Below are positions 1 through 9,189 of a stretch of DNA of 64,000 nt, piece after piece. Numbering within the stretch: the first letter of the stretch is position 1; the number at the start of each line of letters is the position of its first letter. Made by a program: the position numbers and the translations under genes. The notes beneath the pieces are model-generated. The model searched no databases. It was not told the origin of the DNA and was given only the letters and a program-made list of their open reading frames with translations. Source of the stretch: Cryobacterium sp. SO1. GTDB taxonomy: Bacteria; Actinomycetota; Actinomycetes; Actinomycetales; Microbacteriaceae. The stretch spans positions 930,001 through 994,000 of the forward strand of contig NZ_CP067394.1 in the NCBI RefSeq assembly GCF_004210215.2, in the 5' to 3' direction.

Positions 1-247
1 GCGCAAGGGGGCCGTCGGCGACGTGGTCGGCAGGTTCATCGACAGCGCAGGCCAGATCGTCGACCCTGCACTGGACGAACGCACCTTCGGCATCCAGCTG
101 GAGCAGTTGCGCCGGGCGAAGACCGCCATCGCCGTGATCGGCGGCCCGCGCAAGCACGCTATCGCACGCTCCGTCGTGCTCAGCGGCCTCTGCACGGTTC
201 TGATCACCGACGAGGACACCGCCCTCGCCCTGCTCAAATCGGCCTGA
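1..247 (+). CDS. SorC/DeoR-type sugar-binding transcriptional regulator, C-terminal fragment
   Basis: The gene enters from the left edge and is open from base 2 to the TGA at 245-247, giving the last 81 residues. They match the end of the sugar-phosphate-binding domain of SorC-family regulators: a segment reading GAVGDVVGRFID, then a stretch ending IAVIGGPRKHAIA, and a final strand before LITDEDTALALL. These domains bind a phosphorylated sugar and control DNA binding by the missing N-terminal helix-turn-helix. The target operon is outside the window. It converges on the next gene across a long hairpin. Family assignment is fairly sure; the ligand is unknown. Confidence 0.75.
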   Translation, partial: RKGAVGDVVGRFIDSAGQIVDPALDERTFGIQLEQLRRAKTAIAVIGGPRKHAIARSVVLSGLCTVLITDEDTALALLKSA

Positions 248-253
248 CCCATC

Positions 254-312
254 CGCGAACCGTGACTTTAGCACCTCAAGACGCGTTTTGCGTGCTTAAG
301 TCACAGTTCGCG
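254..312. terminator. Bidirectional hairpin terminator
   Basis: Left arm 254-274 and right arm 292-312 are inverted repeats that match at 19 of 21 positions, with a 17-nt loop rich in T. It lies between two convergent stops (247 on plus, 329 on minus), so it can serve both genes. Confidence 0.6.
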
Positions 313-328
313 AGGGGTGGGGCGGGAT

Positions 329-1699
329 TCAGGCCTCGTGGGGACGGTCGGGGTTGTCGTCGCGGAGGAGGTCGGCCAGGGCCTGGTCGACGTCGTCCAG
401 CACCGGTGGCTCACCCTTGGCTGTGGAGGTGAGGCGCGCGACCAGCGACTGCGGGTCGTCGAGGTCCGCGGACGTCGGCAGGATGTCGGGGTGCGCCCAC
501 AGGGCGTCCCTGGCCTCGTTGCCCACGGCGTCGGTGACCGCCTGCCACATCGCGGCGGCCTCACGCAGCCGGCGGGGGCGCAGCTCCAGGCCCACGAGGG
601 TGGCGAAGGCCGACTCGGCGGGGCCACCGGATGCCCGGCGACGCTTGACGGTCTCGTTGATCGCATCCGCGCGCGGCAACCGGCTGGTGGCCTCGAGGGT
701 GACCACGTCGACCCAACCCTCGACCAGGGCGAGCATGGTCTCGAGCCGACCGAGCGCGGCCAGCTGGGCGTCGGACTTGGGCGGGATCAGCGAGCCGTTC
801 ACCATGGCGTCGCGCAGCTCCTCGGGGTTCGACGGGTCGAAGCCCTCGGCGAGGGACTCCAGGCGTTCGGTGTCGATGGTGATGCCGTGCGCGAAATCGG
901 TGATCGAGCTGATCATGTGCAGACGCAACCAGCGGGAGTGCCTGAACAGCCGGGCGTGGGCGAGCTCGCGCACGGCGAGGTAGATCTGCACCTGGTCGGC
1001 CGGCACATCCAGGCCCTCGCCGAATTCGGCGACGTTCTGGGGGAGCAGGGCGGCCTGCTGGTCGCCGAAGAGGGGGATGCCGATGTCGCCGCCGGAAACG
1101 ACCTCGCTGGCAAGCTGGCCGACAACCTGGCCCAGCTGCATGGCGAACAGGGTGCCGCCGAGGCTGCGCATCATCTGGCTGGCGCCGGCGAGCATGCCCT
1201 TGAGCTCCTCGGGAGCCTGCTCGGTGAGCACGTTGGTGAGGGAATCCGAGATGCTGGTGGCCACAGGTTCGGAGAGCTGGCTCCACAGCGGCATGGTGGC
1301 GCTCACCCACTCCTTGCGGGTCATCAGGCGCGGTTCGACGGTGAGCTCGGCAACGTTGATCACATCGTCCAACCAGAGCGCCGCGATGTGGAAGGCCTGC
1401 TCGAGCTCGGCCCGCTGGGAATCGGTTGTGCCGAGCGATCCGGCGGCAGCGCGCTCCTGGCCCTGCTGAAGGGCGATGTCCCAGTTGATGCCGCCGTCGC
1501 CGCCGCCCTTCAGGGCGCCCTGCAACTGGCTCATCAGGGCCGCGACGCTCGCCGGGTCGTTGGGAAGCCCGGCCGCGCCGGCCAGCTGGCCGGGGTCGAT
1601 CGACGACTTGCCGGACAGGATGTCCCGGAGCATGTCCCGGAATTCTTCTTCTGGATTCTGACCCTCGTCGGGTCGGGAGTCATCGGCCACTTCAGGCAC
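329..1699 (-). CDS. Zinc-dependent metalloprotease-like protein (DUF2342 / F420-associated family)
   Basis: The 456-residue protein has the usual length of the actinobacterial family annotated as zinc-dependent metalloprotease or putative hydrolase (DUF2342, zincin-like fold). The N-terminus is acidic and probably disordered (residues 1-30), followed by a Gly-rich linker and a mostly helical domain. The zincin-like helix appears as VRELAHARLFRHSRW; it lacks a strict HExxH, which is normal for this family, so peptidase activity is not certain. No signal peptide is visible. It is widely conserved in actinobacteria, often beside the PDZ/Lon protease gene as here (divergent, 132 bp apart). Its substrate is unknown. 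Confidence 0.75.
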   Translation of the reverse strand: MPEVADDSRPDEGQNPEEEFRDMLRDILSGKSSIDPGQLAGAAGLPNDPASVAALMSQLQGALKGGGDGGINWDIALQQGQERAAAGSLGTTDSQRAELEQAFHIAALWLDDVINVAELTVEPRLMTRKEWVSATMPLWSQLSEPVATSISDSLTNVLTEQAPEELKGMLAGASQMMRSLGGTLFAMQLGQVVGQLASEVVSGGDIGIPLFGDQQAALLPQNVAEFGEGLDVPADQVQIYLAVRELAHARLFRHSRWLRLHMISSITDFAHGITIDTERLESLAEGFDPSNPEELRDAMVNGSLIPPKSDAQLAALGRLETMLALVEGWVDVVTLEATSRLPRADAINETVKRRRASGGPAESAFATLVGLELRPRRLREAAAMWQAVTDAVGNEARDALWAHPDILPTSADLDDPQSLVARLTSTAKGEPPVLDDVDQALADLLRDDNPDRPHEA

Positions 1700-1831
1700 C
1701 TCTCAGTTGCGTGCCTCTACGCTAGCCCGAGAACCACGGCTAGAACTGGGAAATGACCTACGCTGGGTTCTTGCGTTGTCGCCTGTAGCGAACAGGCCGC
1801 GTACCTCTCGTTCATCCTTCTAAGGAGCCTG

Positions 1832-2935
1832 GTGGCCCTCTTCACCGCTGACCCGCATTCAGGCGCCGACCGACCCCGCCGGGGGTCCCGCGCCGGGTGG
1901 GTGGTTCTGGGAATCGCCCTGGTCACCGGGCTCACCCTGGCCGTCGTACCGTCACCCTACGTCGTCGAAAGGCCGGGGCCGGTCTACAACACCCTGGGCT
2001 CGGCCGAACAGGAAGGCGAGAAGACCGACCTCATCACGATCCCCGACGAGACGGTGTACCCGACCGAAGGCAGCCTCGACCTCCTCACCGTCTCCGTGCT
2101 CGGCAACCCGGACAACCGGCTGAACTGGTTGACGGTCGCGGCAGCCTGGCTGGACCCGAGCCAGGCCGTGGTGCCGCTTGAGTCGGTCTTCCCGGCCGAC
2201 GTCACCACCGAGGAACGCGACGAGCAGAACCAGGTCGCCATGGTCAACTCCCAGCAGGACGCCATCGCCGCAGCCCTGACCAGCCTCGGCTACGACTACC
2301 CGACCGAACTGAGCGTCGTGTCCCTGGCCGACGGAGCCCCGGCCGAGGGTCTGATCCAGGCCGGTGACCTCATCGAGTCCGTCAACGGCGACACCGTGGC
2401 AAACATTACGGCGTTGCGGACCGCGCTGACGGCCAGCGGCGCAGGCACGCCTGTCTCCATCGGGCTGACCCGCGACGGCACCGAACAGAGCGTCGAGGTC
2501 ACACCAGTGGACATCGACGGCAACGTGGTTCTCGGGATCAACGTCAAGTCGGACTACAAGTTCCCGTTCGATGTCAACATCCAGCTCGACAAGGTCGGCG
2601 GACCGAGCGCGGGCATGATGTTCGCGTTGGGCATCATCGACAAGCTCACCCCCGGGTCCATCCAGGGCGGGGCGGATGTCGCCGGCACCGGAACCATCGA
2701 CCAGTCCGGCACCGTGGGCCCCATCGGCGGAATCCGCCAGAAACTCTTCGGGGCCAAAGAAGCCGGTGCGGAGTGGTTCCTGGCGCCCACGGCCAACTGT
2801 GATGAGGTCACCGGGCACGTCCCCGACGGCCTGACCGTACTGGCGGTGAGCACCCTGGACGAGTCCCTGGCCGCACTGGATGCCATCCGCACCGGAGCCG
2901 ACATCGGTGACCTGCCGACCTGCCCAGCCGGGTGA
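1832..2935 (+). CDS. PDZ-domain Lon-like serine protease (YlbL family)
   Basis: The GTG start at 1832 is preceded by a good ribosome site (AAGGAG at 1822-1827). The 367-residue protein has an N-terminal membrane anchor (about residues 22-42, after an Arg-rich start), a middle PDZ domain (about 150-230, with IQAGDLIESVNGD) and a C-terminal Lon-type protease domain. The Ser of the Ser-Lys dyad is in GGPSAGMMFALG and the Lys falls in the segment GIRQKLFGAKEAG. This is the architecture of YlbL-type membrane-bound proteases facing the outside of the cell. Substrates in actinobacteria are not known. It is followed by the UPF0182 gene on the same strand after 109 bp. Confidence 0.85.
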   Translation: MALFTADPHSGADRPRRGSRAGWVVLGIALVTGLTLAVVPSPYVVERPGPVYNTLGSAEQEGEKTDLITIPDETVYPTEGSLDLLTVSVLGNPDNRLNWLTVAAAWLDPSQAVVPLESVFPADVTTEERDEQNQVAMVNSQQDAIAAALTSLGYDYPTELSVVSLADGAPAEGLIQAGDLIESVNGDTVANITALRTALTASGAGTPVSIGLTRDGTEQSVEVTPVDIDGNVVLGINVKSDYKFPFDVNIQLDKVGGPSAGMMFALGIIDKLTPGSIQGGADVAGTGTIDQSGTVGPIGGIRQKLFGAKEAGAEWFLAPTANCDEVTGHVPDGLTVLAVSTLDESLAALDAIRTGADIGDLPTCPAG

Positions 2936-3044
2936 TAGCAGGACGGCTTCTGGGTGAGCCCTCAGCGAACTGGGGGCTTGCCCCGAGGAGGCTTGCATAG
3001 AATGAGGGTCTGACCCCCGATCTATCAGAGCAAGAGGCCAATTC

Positions 3045-5948
3045 GTGACCACATCATCCGCCGGAAACGCTCCACGCCGGAGCCGTGCCCCGCTCGCCAT
3101 CACGGCAGCGATCATTGCAGGGCTGGTGATCTTATTCTTCATCTTCGCCGGGCTGTACGCGGATGTGTTGTGGTTCGACCAACTCGGATTCCTCAGCGTG
3201 CTGACCACTCAGTGGATCGCCAGTGCGGTCCTGTTCCTCGTCGGGTTCCTCGGCATGGCCGTGCCGGTGTGGGTGAGTATCCAGCTCGCCTATCGCCTGC
3301 GCCCCGTCTACGCCAAGCTCAACTCGCAGGTCGACCGCTACCAGCAGGTCATCGAGCCGCTGCGCCGGCTCGCGATGTACGGCATCCCCGCCCTGCTCGG
3401 CCTGTTCGCCGGTGTCGCCGCCGCGACACGCTGGCAGACCATCCTGATGTGGCTCAACCGCACCGAAGCCGGCACCACCGACCCGCAGTTCGGCTTCGAC
3501 GTGTCGTTCTACCTCTTCGACCTGCCGTTCTACCAGTCCGTCCTGGCCTTCAGCTCCGCCGTGGTGCTCATCTCCGCGCTGGTCGCGCTCGCCACCTCCT
3601 ACCTGTACGGCGCCATCCGCATCACCGGCCGTGAGGTCTTCGTGGCCAAGGCCGCGCGCGTGCAGATCGCCGTGATCGCCGCAATCTACCTGCTGCTGCA
3701 GGGCGTGAGCATCTGGCTCGACCAGTACTCCACCCTCACCCAGGCCAACGACCTGATCACCGGCGCCGGCTACACCGACGTCAGCGCCACCATCCCCGGC
3801 CGCGCCATCCTGGCCGGCATCGCGGTCTTCGTCGCGATCCTGTTCCTGGTCACCGCGTTCATCGGCCGCTGGCGTCTGCCCGTAATCGGCACCGCGCTGC
3901 TGATCGTGAGCAGCCTGCTGATCGGCTCGCTCTACCCCTGGGTCGTGCAGCGCTTCCAGGTGGACCCGAGCGCCAAGACCCTCGAGGCTCCGTACATCCA
4001 GCGCAACATCGACCTCACCCGGGATGCCTACGGTGTCGCCGACGTCGAAGAGATCCCCTACACAGCCACCACCGAGGCCACGCCAGGTGCGCTGCGCGCG
4101 GACGCTGAGACCACGGCCAACATCCGTATTCTCGACCCCGCACTGGTCAGCGACGCGTTCGCCCAGCTCGAGCAGTTCAAGCAGTACTACCAGTTCCCCG
4201 CCGACCTCGATGTGGACCGGTACACGATCGACGGCAAGTCCCAGGACACGGTGGTCGCCGTGCGTGACCTCGACCTCGGCGGCCTGAGCAGCCAGTCCTG
4301 GGTCAACTCCTCGGTCGTCTACACTCACGGCTATGGCGTCGTCGCTGCATACGGCAACCAGCGCTCGGCCGACGGCCAGCCGGTGTTCCTTGAGAACGGC
4401 ATCCCCACCTCCGGGGCCCTGGGCGAATTCGAGCCGCGCGTCTACTTCGGTGAGACCTCGCCGACCTACTCGGTCGTCGGGGCCCCAGAAGGCAGTGACC
4501 CGGTCGAGCTGGACTACCCGTCCGGCGAGGACGGCGCCCAGCAGACCTACACGACCTTCAGCGGCGAAGGCGGCCCGAGTCTGAGCGGTCCCTTCAACAA
4601 GCTGATCTACGCGCTCAAGTTCCAGTCCGAGCAGATCTTCCTGGCCAACGCCGTCAACGACGAGTCGCAGATCCTCTACGACCGTGACCCGATCACCCGG
4701 GTGCAGAAGGTTGCCCCGTACCTCACGCTCGACTCCGACCCGTACCCGACCGTCGTCGACGGCCGGATCAAGTGGGTTATCGACGCGTACACGACCTCGG
4801 CCAGCTACCCGTATTCCACCGCAGTGAGCCTGAGCGATGCCATTGCCGACACCGAGACGCCCGAACAGCCCTTCGCGCTGGACAACATCAACTACATGCG
4901 CAACTCGGTCAAGGCGACAGTGGATGCCTACGACGGCTCCGTGACCCTGTACGCCTGGGATGAAAAAGACCCGCTGCTGCAGACCTGGCAGAAGATCTTC
5001 CCGACCACCGTCGAGCCGATGAGCGAGATGAGCGGTGAGCTGATGAGCCACGTGCGCTACCCGGCCGACATGTTCAAGGTGCAGCGTTCAGTCCTCGGCA
5101 AGTACCACGTGACCGACCCGGGCTCGTTCTACTCCGAAGATGACGCGTGGACCACGCCGAACGACCCGGTATCGCCGTCGACCAACACCACCCTGCAGCC
5201 GCCGTACTACCTGACCATGCAGATGCCCGGTCAGGAAGCACCGTCGTACTCGCTGTACTCCACGTTCATCCCGAACGCGTCCGGTGAGACCAGTCGAAAC
5301 GTCCTGACGGGATACCTCGCCGCAGACGCGGATGCGGGTGCGACCGACGGTGAACGGGCGGAGGGCTACGGCAAGCTGCGCCTGCTAACCCTGCCGAACG
5401 ACATCACGGTACCCGGCCCCGGCCAGGTGCAGGCCAAGTTCAACGGTGATCCCACGATCTCCGCCGAGCTCAACCTGCTCAAGCAGGGCCAGTCCACTGT
5501 GCTCAACGGAAACCTGCTGACACTGCCGGTCGGTGGCGGTCTGCTCTACGTGCAGCCCGTGTACGTGCAGTCCACCGGTGAGACCAGCTACCCGCTGCTG
5601 CAGAAGGTCCTGGTGGCCTTCGGCGACCAGATCGCCTTCGAGGACACCCTGGATACCGCGCTCAACGTGCTCTTCGGCGGTGAATCCGGTGCCAACGCCG
5701 GCGACACCGACGTGCCGGCCGTCGAGACGCCGACCGAGCCCGGAACCGACGGCGACACGACAGTGCCGTCGACCGAGACCGGCAACCCGGAAGTCGACGC
5801 CCAGCTGCAGACCCTCCTCGCCCAGGCGAAGCAGGCCATCGCCGACAAGCAGGCGGCCCTGGCCGCAAACGACCTGGCCGCGTTCGGGGTCGCCGACAAG
5901 AAGCTCTCCGACACCGTGGCGAGCATGCTCACCTTGATCGGGCAGTAG
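3045..5948 (+). CDS. UPF0182 family large membrane protein
   Basis: The GTG start at 3045 begins a 967-residue protein. The first 300 residues hold about seven hydrophobic membrane segments, including an early one reading ITAAIIAGLVILFFIFAGLY. The following 550 residues form a hydrophilic, probably extracytoplasmic region with conserved aromatic-rich segments. The last 110 residues include an acidic Thr/Pro-rich linker and an Ala/Gln/Lys-rich helix that may be a coiled coil. This matches UPF0182, a family nearly universal in actinobacteria and of unknown function. It ends in a strong terminator. The length is typical and no defect is seen. Confidence 0.9.
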   Translation: MTTSSAGNAPRRSRAPLAITAAIIAGLVILFFIFAGLYADVLWFDQLGFLSVLTTQWIASAVLFLVGFLGMAVPVWVSIQLAYRLRPVYAKLNSQVDRYQQVIEPLRRLAMYGIPALLGLFAGVAAATRWQTILMWLNRTEAGTTDPQFGFDVSFYLFDLPFYQSVLAFSSAVVLISALVALATSYLYGAIRITGREVFVAKAARVQIAVIAAIYLLLQGVSIWLDQYSTLTQANDLITGAGYTDVSATIPGRAILAGIAVFVAILFLVTAFIGRWRLPVIGTALLIVSSLLIGSLYPWVVQRFQVDPSAKTLEAPYIQRNIDLTRDAYGVADVEEIPYTATTEATPGALRADAETTANIRILDPALVSDAFAQLEQFKQYYQFPADLDVDRYTIDGKSQDTVVAVRDLDLGGLSSQSWVNSSVVYTHGYGVVAAYGNQRSADGQPVFLENGIPTSGALGEFEPRVYFGETSPTYSVVGAPEGSDPVELDYPSGEDGAQQTYTTFSGEGGPSLSGPFNKLIYALKFQSEQIFLANAVNDESQILYDRDPITRVQKVAPYLTLDSDPYPTVVDGRIKWVIDAYTTSASYPYSTAVSLSDAIADTETPEQPFALDNINYMRNSVKATVDAYDGSVTLYAWDEKDPLLQTWQKIFPTTVEPMSEMSGELMSHVRYPADMFKVQRSVLGKYHVTDPGSFYSEDDAWTTPNDPVSPSTNTTLQPPYYLTMQMPGQEAPSYSLYSTFIPNASGETSRNVLTGYLAADADAGATDGERAEGYGKLRLLTLPNDITVPGPGQVQAKFNGDPTISAELNLLKQGQSTVLNGNLLTLPVGGGLLYVQPVYVQSTGETSYPLLQKVLVAFGDQIAFEDTLDTALNVLFGGESGANAGDTDVPAVETPTEPGTDGDTTVPSTETGNPEVDAQLQTLLAQAKQAIADKQAALAANDLAAFGVADKKLSDTVASMLTLIGQ

Positions 5949-5965
5949 TCACCAGGTCCACCGCA

Positions 5966-6006
5966 CGCGGGTGGTGCGCCGGGGAAACCCGGTCGCACCA
6001 CCCGCG
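5966..6006 (+). terminator. Rho-independent terminator after the UPF0182 gene
   Basis: Arms 5966-5978 and 5994-6006 form a perfect 13-bp GC-rich stem, followed by a T-rich tail (TTCTGTCT). It sits 18 bp after the stop codon. Confidence 0.8.
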
Positions 6007-6070
6007 TTCTGTCTGTGAGGTGCGGATGCCGAACCCGACCGGGTGCGACTCGCCCGGGGGGAGGGGCCGA

Positions 6071-6100
6071 TTCGAGGGCCTTGGAGAACTGTGGTAACTT
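6071..6100 (+). promoter_or_regulatory. Probable promoter of the initiator tRNA gene
   Basis: TTCGAG (6071-6076), an 18-bp spacer and TAACTT (6095-6100) give a sigma70-like promoter ending 11 bp before the mature tRNA 5' end. The assignment is by position and similarity only. Confidence 0.4.
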
Positions 6101-6111
6101 AGTTCTTGTAG

Positions 6112-6185
6112 CGCGGGGTGGAGCAGTTCGGTAGCTCGCTGGGCTCATAACCCAGAGGTCGTAGGTTCAAATCCTGCCCCCGCAA
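6112..6185 (+). tRNA. Initiator tRNA-fMet (anticodon CAT)
   Basis: A full cloverleaf can be folded. The acceptor arms CGCGGGG (6112-6118) and CCCCGCA (6178-6184) pair except at the first position, C1 with A72, which is the hallmark of bacterial initiator tRNA. The anticodon stem has the three consecutive G-C pairs (GGG/CCC) typical of initiators around the loop CTCATAA, and the T arm GTAGG-TTCAAAT-CCTGC is intact. CCA is not encoded. The 3' end of this gene is the insertion site of the island that follows; the gene is still intact because the element supplied an identical 3' end. Confidence 0.95.
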
Positions 6186-6186
6186 C
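6152..6186 (+). repeat. attL: tRNA-fMet 3' end, left copy of the island direct repeat
   Basis: These 35 bases, from the 3' strand of the anticodon stem through the discriminator base plus one C, recur exactly at 34972-35006. This is the pattern left by site-specific integration at a tRNA 3' end. It defines the left boundary of the island. Confidence 0.85.
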
Positions 6187-6190
6187 TAAT

Positions 6191-6220
6191 AGTCCCGGAA
6201 ACCGTAAGGTTTCCGGGACT
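6191..6220 (+). terminator. Terminator after tRNA-fMet, island-borne
   Basis: Arms AGTCCCGGAAACC and GGTTTCCGGGACT form a perfect 13-bp stem with a GTAA loop, then TT. Because the island begins right after the attL repeat, this terminator was probably brought by the element and replaced the native one now at 35011-35044. Confidence 0.8.
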
Positions 6221-6360
6221 TTGTGGTTTAACGGAAAATGTACCGCCCATCGAAAACTCGGCGACGAAGCTGTCGCCTTTCGCGAACCGTGTCAGCGCTC
6301 GCTCGGCTATGGCGCGGCCGAAACCTCAGGTCTTCTTGCAGAAGTAATCCTCATTGACGT

Positions 6361-7347
6361 TCACGCGACAGTCTGGAGTGCGGTCGGGGCGGGATCGGAG
6401 CATGCAGTGGCCGCCAGCCAGTGCTCAACATCACTGGCAGCGACGCAGCCGGAACCGGCTGCAGTGATGGCCTGGCGATAGGTCGGGTCGAGCACATCGC
6501 CAGCGGCGAACACTCCCGGTAAAGGGGTTCGGGAGGTGCGGCCATCGACCCTGACAGTGCCGTCCTCTGTGAGATCGAGCTGACCCTTGAACAACTCCAC
6601 GCGTGGGTCATGGCCAATAGCCACAAAGAGACCCGTCACGTGTAGCTCGGACTCTTCACCGGTGACGGTGTTGCGAAGCTGCAGGCGACTCACCTTCGAC
6701 TCACCTTCGACTTCAGTCACCGCCGTGTTCAAAAGGAACTCAATCTTCTCGTTCGCCTTTGCCCGGTCTGCCATGATCTGGGAGGCAGCCAGCTTGTCCC
6801 GGCGGTGGATGACGTAGACCTTGGAAGCGAACTTGGTCAGGAACAACGCCTCCTCCATCGCAGAGTCGCCACCGCCGACAACGGCAATGTTCTGCTCCCG
6901 GAAGAAGAAGCCGTCGCAGGTGGCGCACCAGCTCACGCCGTGACCGGAAAGTGCCTTCTCCCCGGGCACGCCAAGCTCACGATAGGCCGAACCCGTCGCG
7001 AGGATGACCGCGCGGGCGAAAAGCACCTCGCCGGAGCCGATGGTGATCTCCTTGGCAGCCTGGTCCAGCTTCAGCTCGGTGGCATCCTCCCGACGGATAT
7101 CCGCACCAAAGCGCCGGGCCTGTTGCTCCATGTTCATCATCAGTTCAGGCCCCATGATGCCGTCGGGGAATCCGGGAAAGTTCTCAACCTCGGTCGTGTT
7201 CATCAGCTCACCCCCGGCGGTCACAGACCCTGCGAGCACCACGGGCTTCAAATTCGCCCGTGCAGCATATATAGCAGCGGTGTAGCCGGCGGGTCCGGAG
7301 CCGAGGATGACAACATCGTGCACCTGGTCGACAATCTGTTCAATCAT
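6361..7347 (-). CDS. trxB: Thioredoxin reductase (accessory, island copy)
   Basis: This 328-residue flavoenzyme would reduce thioredoxin-like partners with NADPH. The FAD-binding GSGPAG is at residues 16-21, the redox pair CATC at 141-144, the NADPH-binding GGGDSAMEE follows, and a C-terminal FAD motif contains [14 protein letters not shown] place the start at ATG 7347 (MIEQIVDQ), where the family normally begins, rather than at an upstream in-frame ATG. It is divergent from the IclR gene (132 bp between starts). Its location next to the UGSC and NifU-like genes suggests a dedicated electron donor for that module, with the housekeeping copy elsewhere. Function is sure; the partner is inferred. 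Confidence 0.9.
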   Translation of the reverse strand: MIEQIVDQVHDVVILGSGPAGYTAAIYAARANLKPVVLAGSVTAGGELMNTTEVENFPGFPDGIMGPELMMNMEQQARRFGADIRREDATELKLDQAAKEITIGSGEVLFARAVILATGSAYRELGVPGEKALSGHGVSWCATCDGFFFREQNIAVVGGGDSAMEEALFLTKFASKVYVIHRRDKLAASQIMADRAKANEKIEFLLNTAVTEVEGESKVSRLQLRNTVTGEESELHVTGLFVAIGHDPRVELFKGQLDLTEDGTVRVDGRTSRTPLPGVFAAGDVLDPTYRQAITAAGSGCVAASDVEHWLAATACSDPAPTALQTVA

Positions 7348-7421
7348 GGTGAGGATCCTTCGTTTGATTCGGGCTTTGACCTCATCATTCCCGACGGAGT
7401 AGGGTGAGGCACGCGCTCGTA

Positions 7422-7434
7422 CCATCCAATGGGA
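7422..7434. promoter_or_regulatory. Candidate IclR operator, copy 1 (trxB / IclR intergenic)
   Basis: The 13-mer CCATCCAATGGGA lies between the divergent trxB and IclR genes and recurs exactly at 8435-8447, upstream of the UGSC operon. The inner bases are an inverted repeat (CCAT-CCA-ATGG). It is likely to be the binding site of the IclR regulator at 7480; no binding evidence exists. Confidence 0.5.
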
Positions 7435-7479
7435 AGCTATGGAGCTAGGTGAACTCCTCATAGCCGATAGGAGTCTGGT

Positions 7480-8283
7480 ATGGCCAACCCTGAACCACGG
7501 AAACGACGTGCACCGGGAAAGGCTGGACCGCCCCAGCCCTCAGTTACATCGAAGGCTCTTTCTGTGCTCGCCGTGTTCGAGTCGGGCCACGCGCGACTCG
7601 CGCTGAGTGGGATAGCCCGCCATGCACAACTTCCCATCACGACAGCCCAGCGCTTGCTGGCTGAACTCGTCGAATGGGGAGCGTTGGAGCGCGTGGGGAA
7701 TAGCTACATGGTAGGCAAGCGTCTGTGGTGTCTGGGTATGGTGGCACCTGTCCAACGGGACATAACTGAAGTCGCCAGCCCATTTATGCAGGACATCTTT
7801 TTTGCCACGCAGCACTCTGTAAACCTGTTCGTTATAGACGACGGTGAGGCCCTGTTAGTCGATCGCGTGGCTGGCACGCGTTCGGGAAAACAGTTCCTGC
7901 GAGTGGGCGAACGGCTTCCCCTGCATGCAAGCGCCGCAGGAAAAGTGCTCTTGGCGTTCGGAGGATCCGACTTAGTCAAGTCCCTACCGATGAAGCTGCC
8001 CCAAAGTACATCGAAGACTTTATCGACCAGGAGAGCTCTGGAGGTAGAACTCGAGCAAATCCGGGTTGCGGGGTTCGCAGTGAGCCATGAGGAGTCCGGA
8101 CTGGGCAAGTATGCCGTTGCAGTGCCAGTCCTCGAGCCCGGCTTAGGTGCCGTAGCTGCTATGGGAGTGATCACGGAGGGGGAACCACCTGCCCTCGGTT
8201 CCATCGTGCCTGTACTGCGTACCGCCGCAAATGGGGTCGGGCGTGGTCTGCCGGGCAACTATCAAGCCGAGATCGTTGTCTGA
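7480..8283 (+). CDS. IclR-family transcriptional regulator
   Basis: This 267-residue protein has the IclR layout: a basic N-terminal tail, a winged helix-turn-helix (about residues 25-85, with [22 protein letters not shown]), and an effector-binding domain (about 100-260) carrying [20 protein letters not shown]. Such proteins bind small aromatic or carboxylic acids. The ATG at 7480 is preceded by AGGAG. It is divergent from trxB and precedes the UGSC operon by 365 bp; the repeated 13-mer in both promoters makes it the probable local regulator and autoregulator. The effector is unknown. Confidence 0.85.
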   Translation: MANPEPRKRRAPGKAGPPQPSVTSKALSVLAVFESGHARLALSGIARHAQLPITTAQRLLAELVEWGALERVGNSYMVGKRLWCLGMVAPVQRDITEVASPFMQDIFFATQHSVNLFVIDDGEALLVDRVAGTRSGKQFLRVGERLPLHASAAGKVLLAFGGSDLVKSLPMKLPQSTSKTLSTRRALEVELEQIRVAGFAVSHEESGLGKYAVAVPVLEPGLGAVAAMGVITEGEPPALGSIVPVLRTAANGVGRGLPGNYQAEIVV

Positions 8284-8648
8284 ATTCGTCATCGGCTGAG
8301 CCAAATCTCAGGCAACGCTGATGACGTTTGCCGTAGTCCCCTCGGCTCGTCCGATTACACAAACGAGTCCGATGACGGCTTCAAAGGGAGGCATCTCTTG
8401 CTGGCCTCTAGGGCGCTGGGCCCAGATTAACTTCCCATCCAATGGGAGACGTTCTACTGAATGTGCTCTGACTCTCCTACTCTCGGAATCGCCGCTACAC
8501 GATGTCAAGCGATGTGGTCGGCACGATAGGAAAGGTGCTGTTCACATCGCCATTCCAGCGCCCCGAACAGCCTCGGCAATCGACTGAACTCGTAGCGGTT
8601 CGATGGTTAGGGGACCTAAGTCGAGGCCCGTCTACAGAGGAGAACTAG
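8284..8648. other. 365-bp intergenic region with operator-like repeat upstream of the UGSC operon
   Basis: I see no coding region here. It contains the second copy of the 13-mer repeat (8435-8447) and, at its right end, the ribosome site GAGGAG just before ATG 8649. No convincing -35/-10 pair stands out. It should hold the promoter of the UGSC operon. Confidence 0.5.
8435..8447. promoter_or_regulatory. Candidate IclR operator, copy 2 (UGSC operon promoter)
   Basis: This is an exact copy of the 13-mer at 7422-7434. Here it extends to a better inverted repeat, TCCCAT-CCA-ATGGGA (8433-8447). It lies about 200 bp before the UGSC start codon. Confidence 0.5.
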
Positions 8649-9188
8649 ATGACCAAATTGGAAGCTTTGTTGGATCCCACGGGGTCGGCGGAACGCAGCG
8701 ATGACGTTACACTCGCCCCCCGCCCTGGCACGCTGAAGGGACTGAGTGTTGGGCTGTTGGACAACACCAAAGTCAATGCGACGCCTCTCTTGAAAAGCAT
8801 TGCCGCCGAGCTCGACCGCCGCTACGGCCTTGGCGCTTCGATTGTCTACACCAAAGACTACTTCGGCACTCCGATCAAAGAGGAACTGCTTGAACAGATC
8901 GTGAGCGAGTGCGATGCGGTAATCACTGCGGTCGGGGACTGCGGGTCATGCAGCGCGGCCACGGTCGCCGACGGGATCCTCTTCGAACGCGCCGGGCTGC
9001 CCGCTGTCAGCATCTGCAGTGACTCGTTCCTCATCTCCGGGCAGGCTATGGCGAAGGTCCAGGGCTTCCCTGGATACGACTTCCTCGTGGCCGCACACCC
9101 CATCGCTAGCTTGGATGCCGACGAAATACGCGGACGTGCGGCGGACCTAATGCTAGGTATTCAACGCATTTTCGGACTGGAGAGTTAA
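8649..9188 (+). CDS. UGSC-family protein, cysteine homologue
   Basis: The 179-residue protein carries Cys-Gly-Ser-Cys at residues 98-101 inside VGDCGSCSAATVADG. This matches the family named UGSC from metagenomic selenoproteins in which the first Cys is selenocysteine (U). Here both positions are plain TGC codons, so it is a Cys form. The fold looks like alternating strands and helices with a Gly/Asp-rich loop before the motif, and there is no signal peptide. The family has no function I can name; the motif suggests thiol redox or nucleophilic chemistry. It is followed after 1 bp by the 377-residue gene, and both are probably one unit with the NifU-like protein. Confidence 0.7.
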   Translation: MTKLEALLDPTGSAERSDDVTLAPRPGTLKGLSVGLLDNTKVNATPLLKSIAAELDRRYGLGASIVYTKDYFGTPIKEELLEQIVSECDAVITAVGDCGSCSAATVADGILFERAGLPAVSICSDSFLISGQAMAKVQGFPGYDFLVAAHPIASLDADEIRGRAADLMLGIQRIFGLES

Positions 9189-9189
9189 C

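Noticed and set aside
8937..8960. Possible selenocysteine in the UGSC motif
   Set aside because: Both Cys positions are TGC codons and there is no in-frame TGA at the motif, so it is a Cys homologue.
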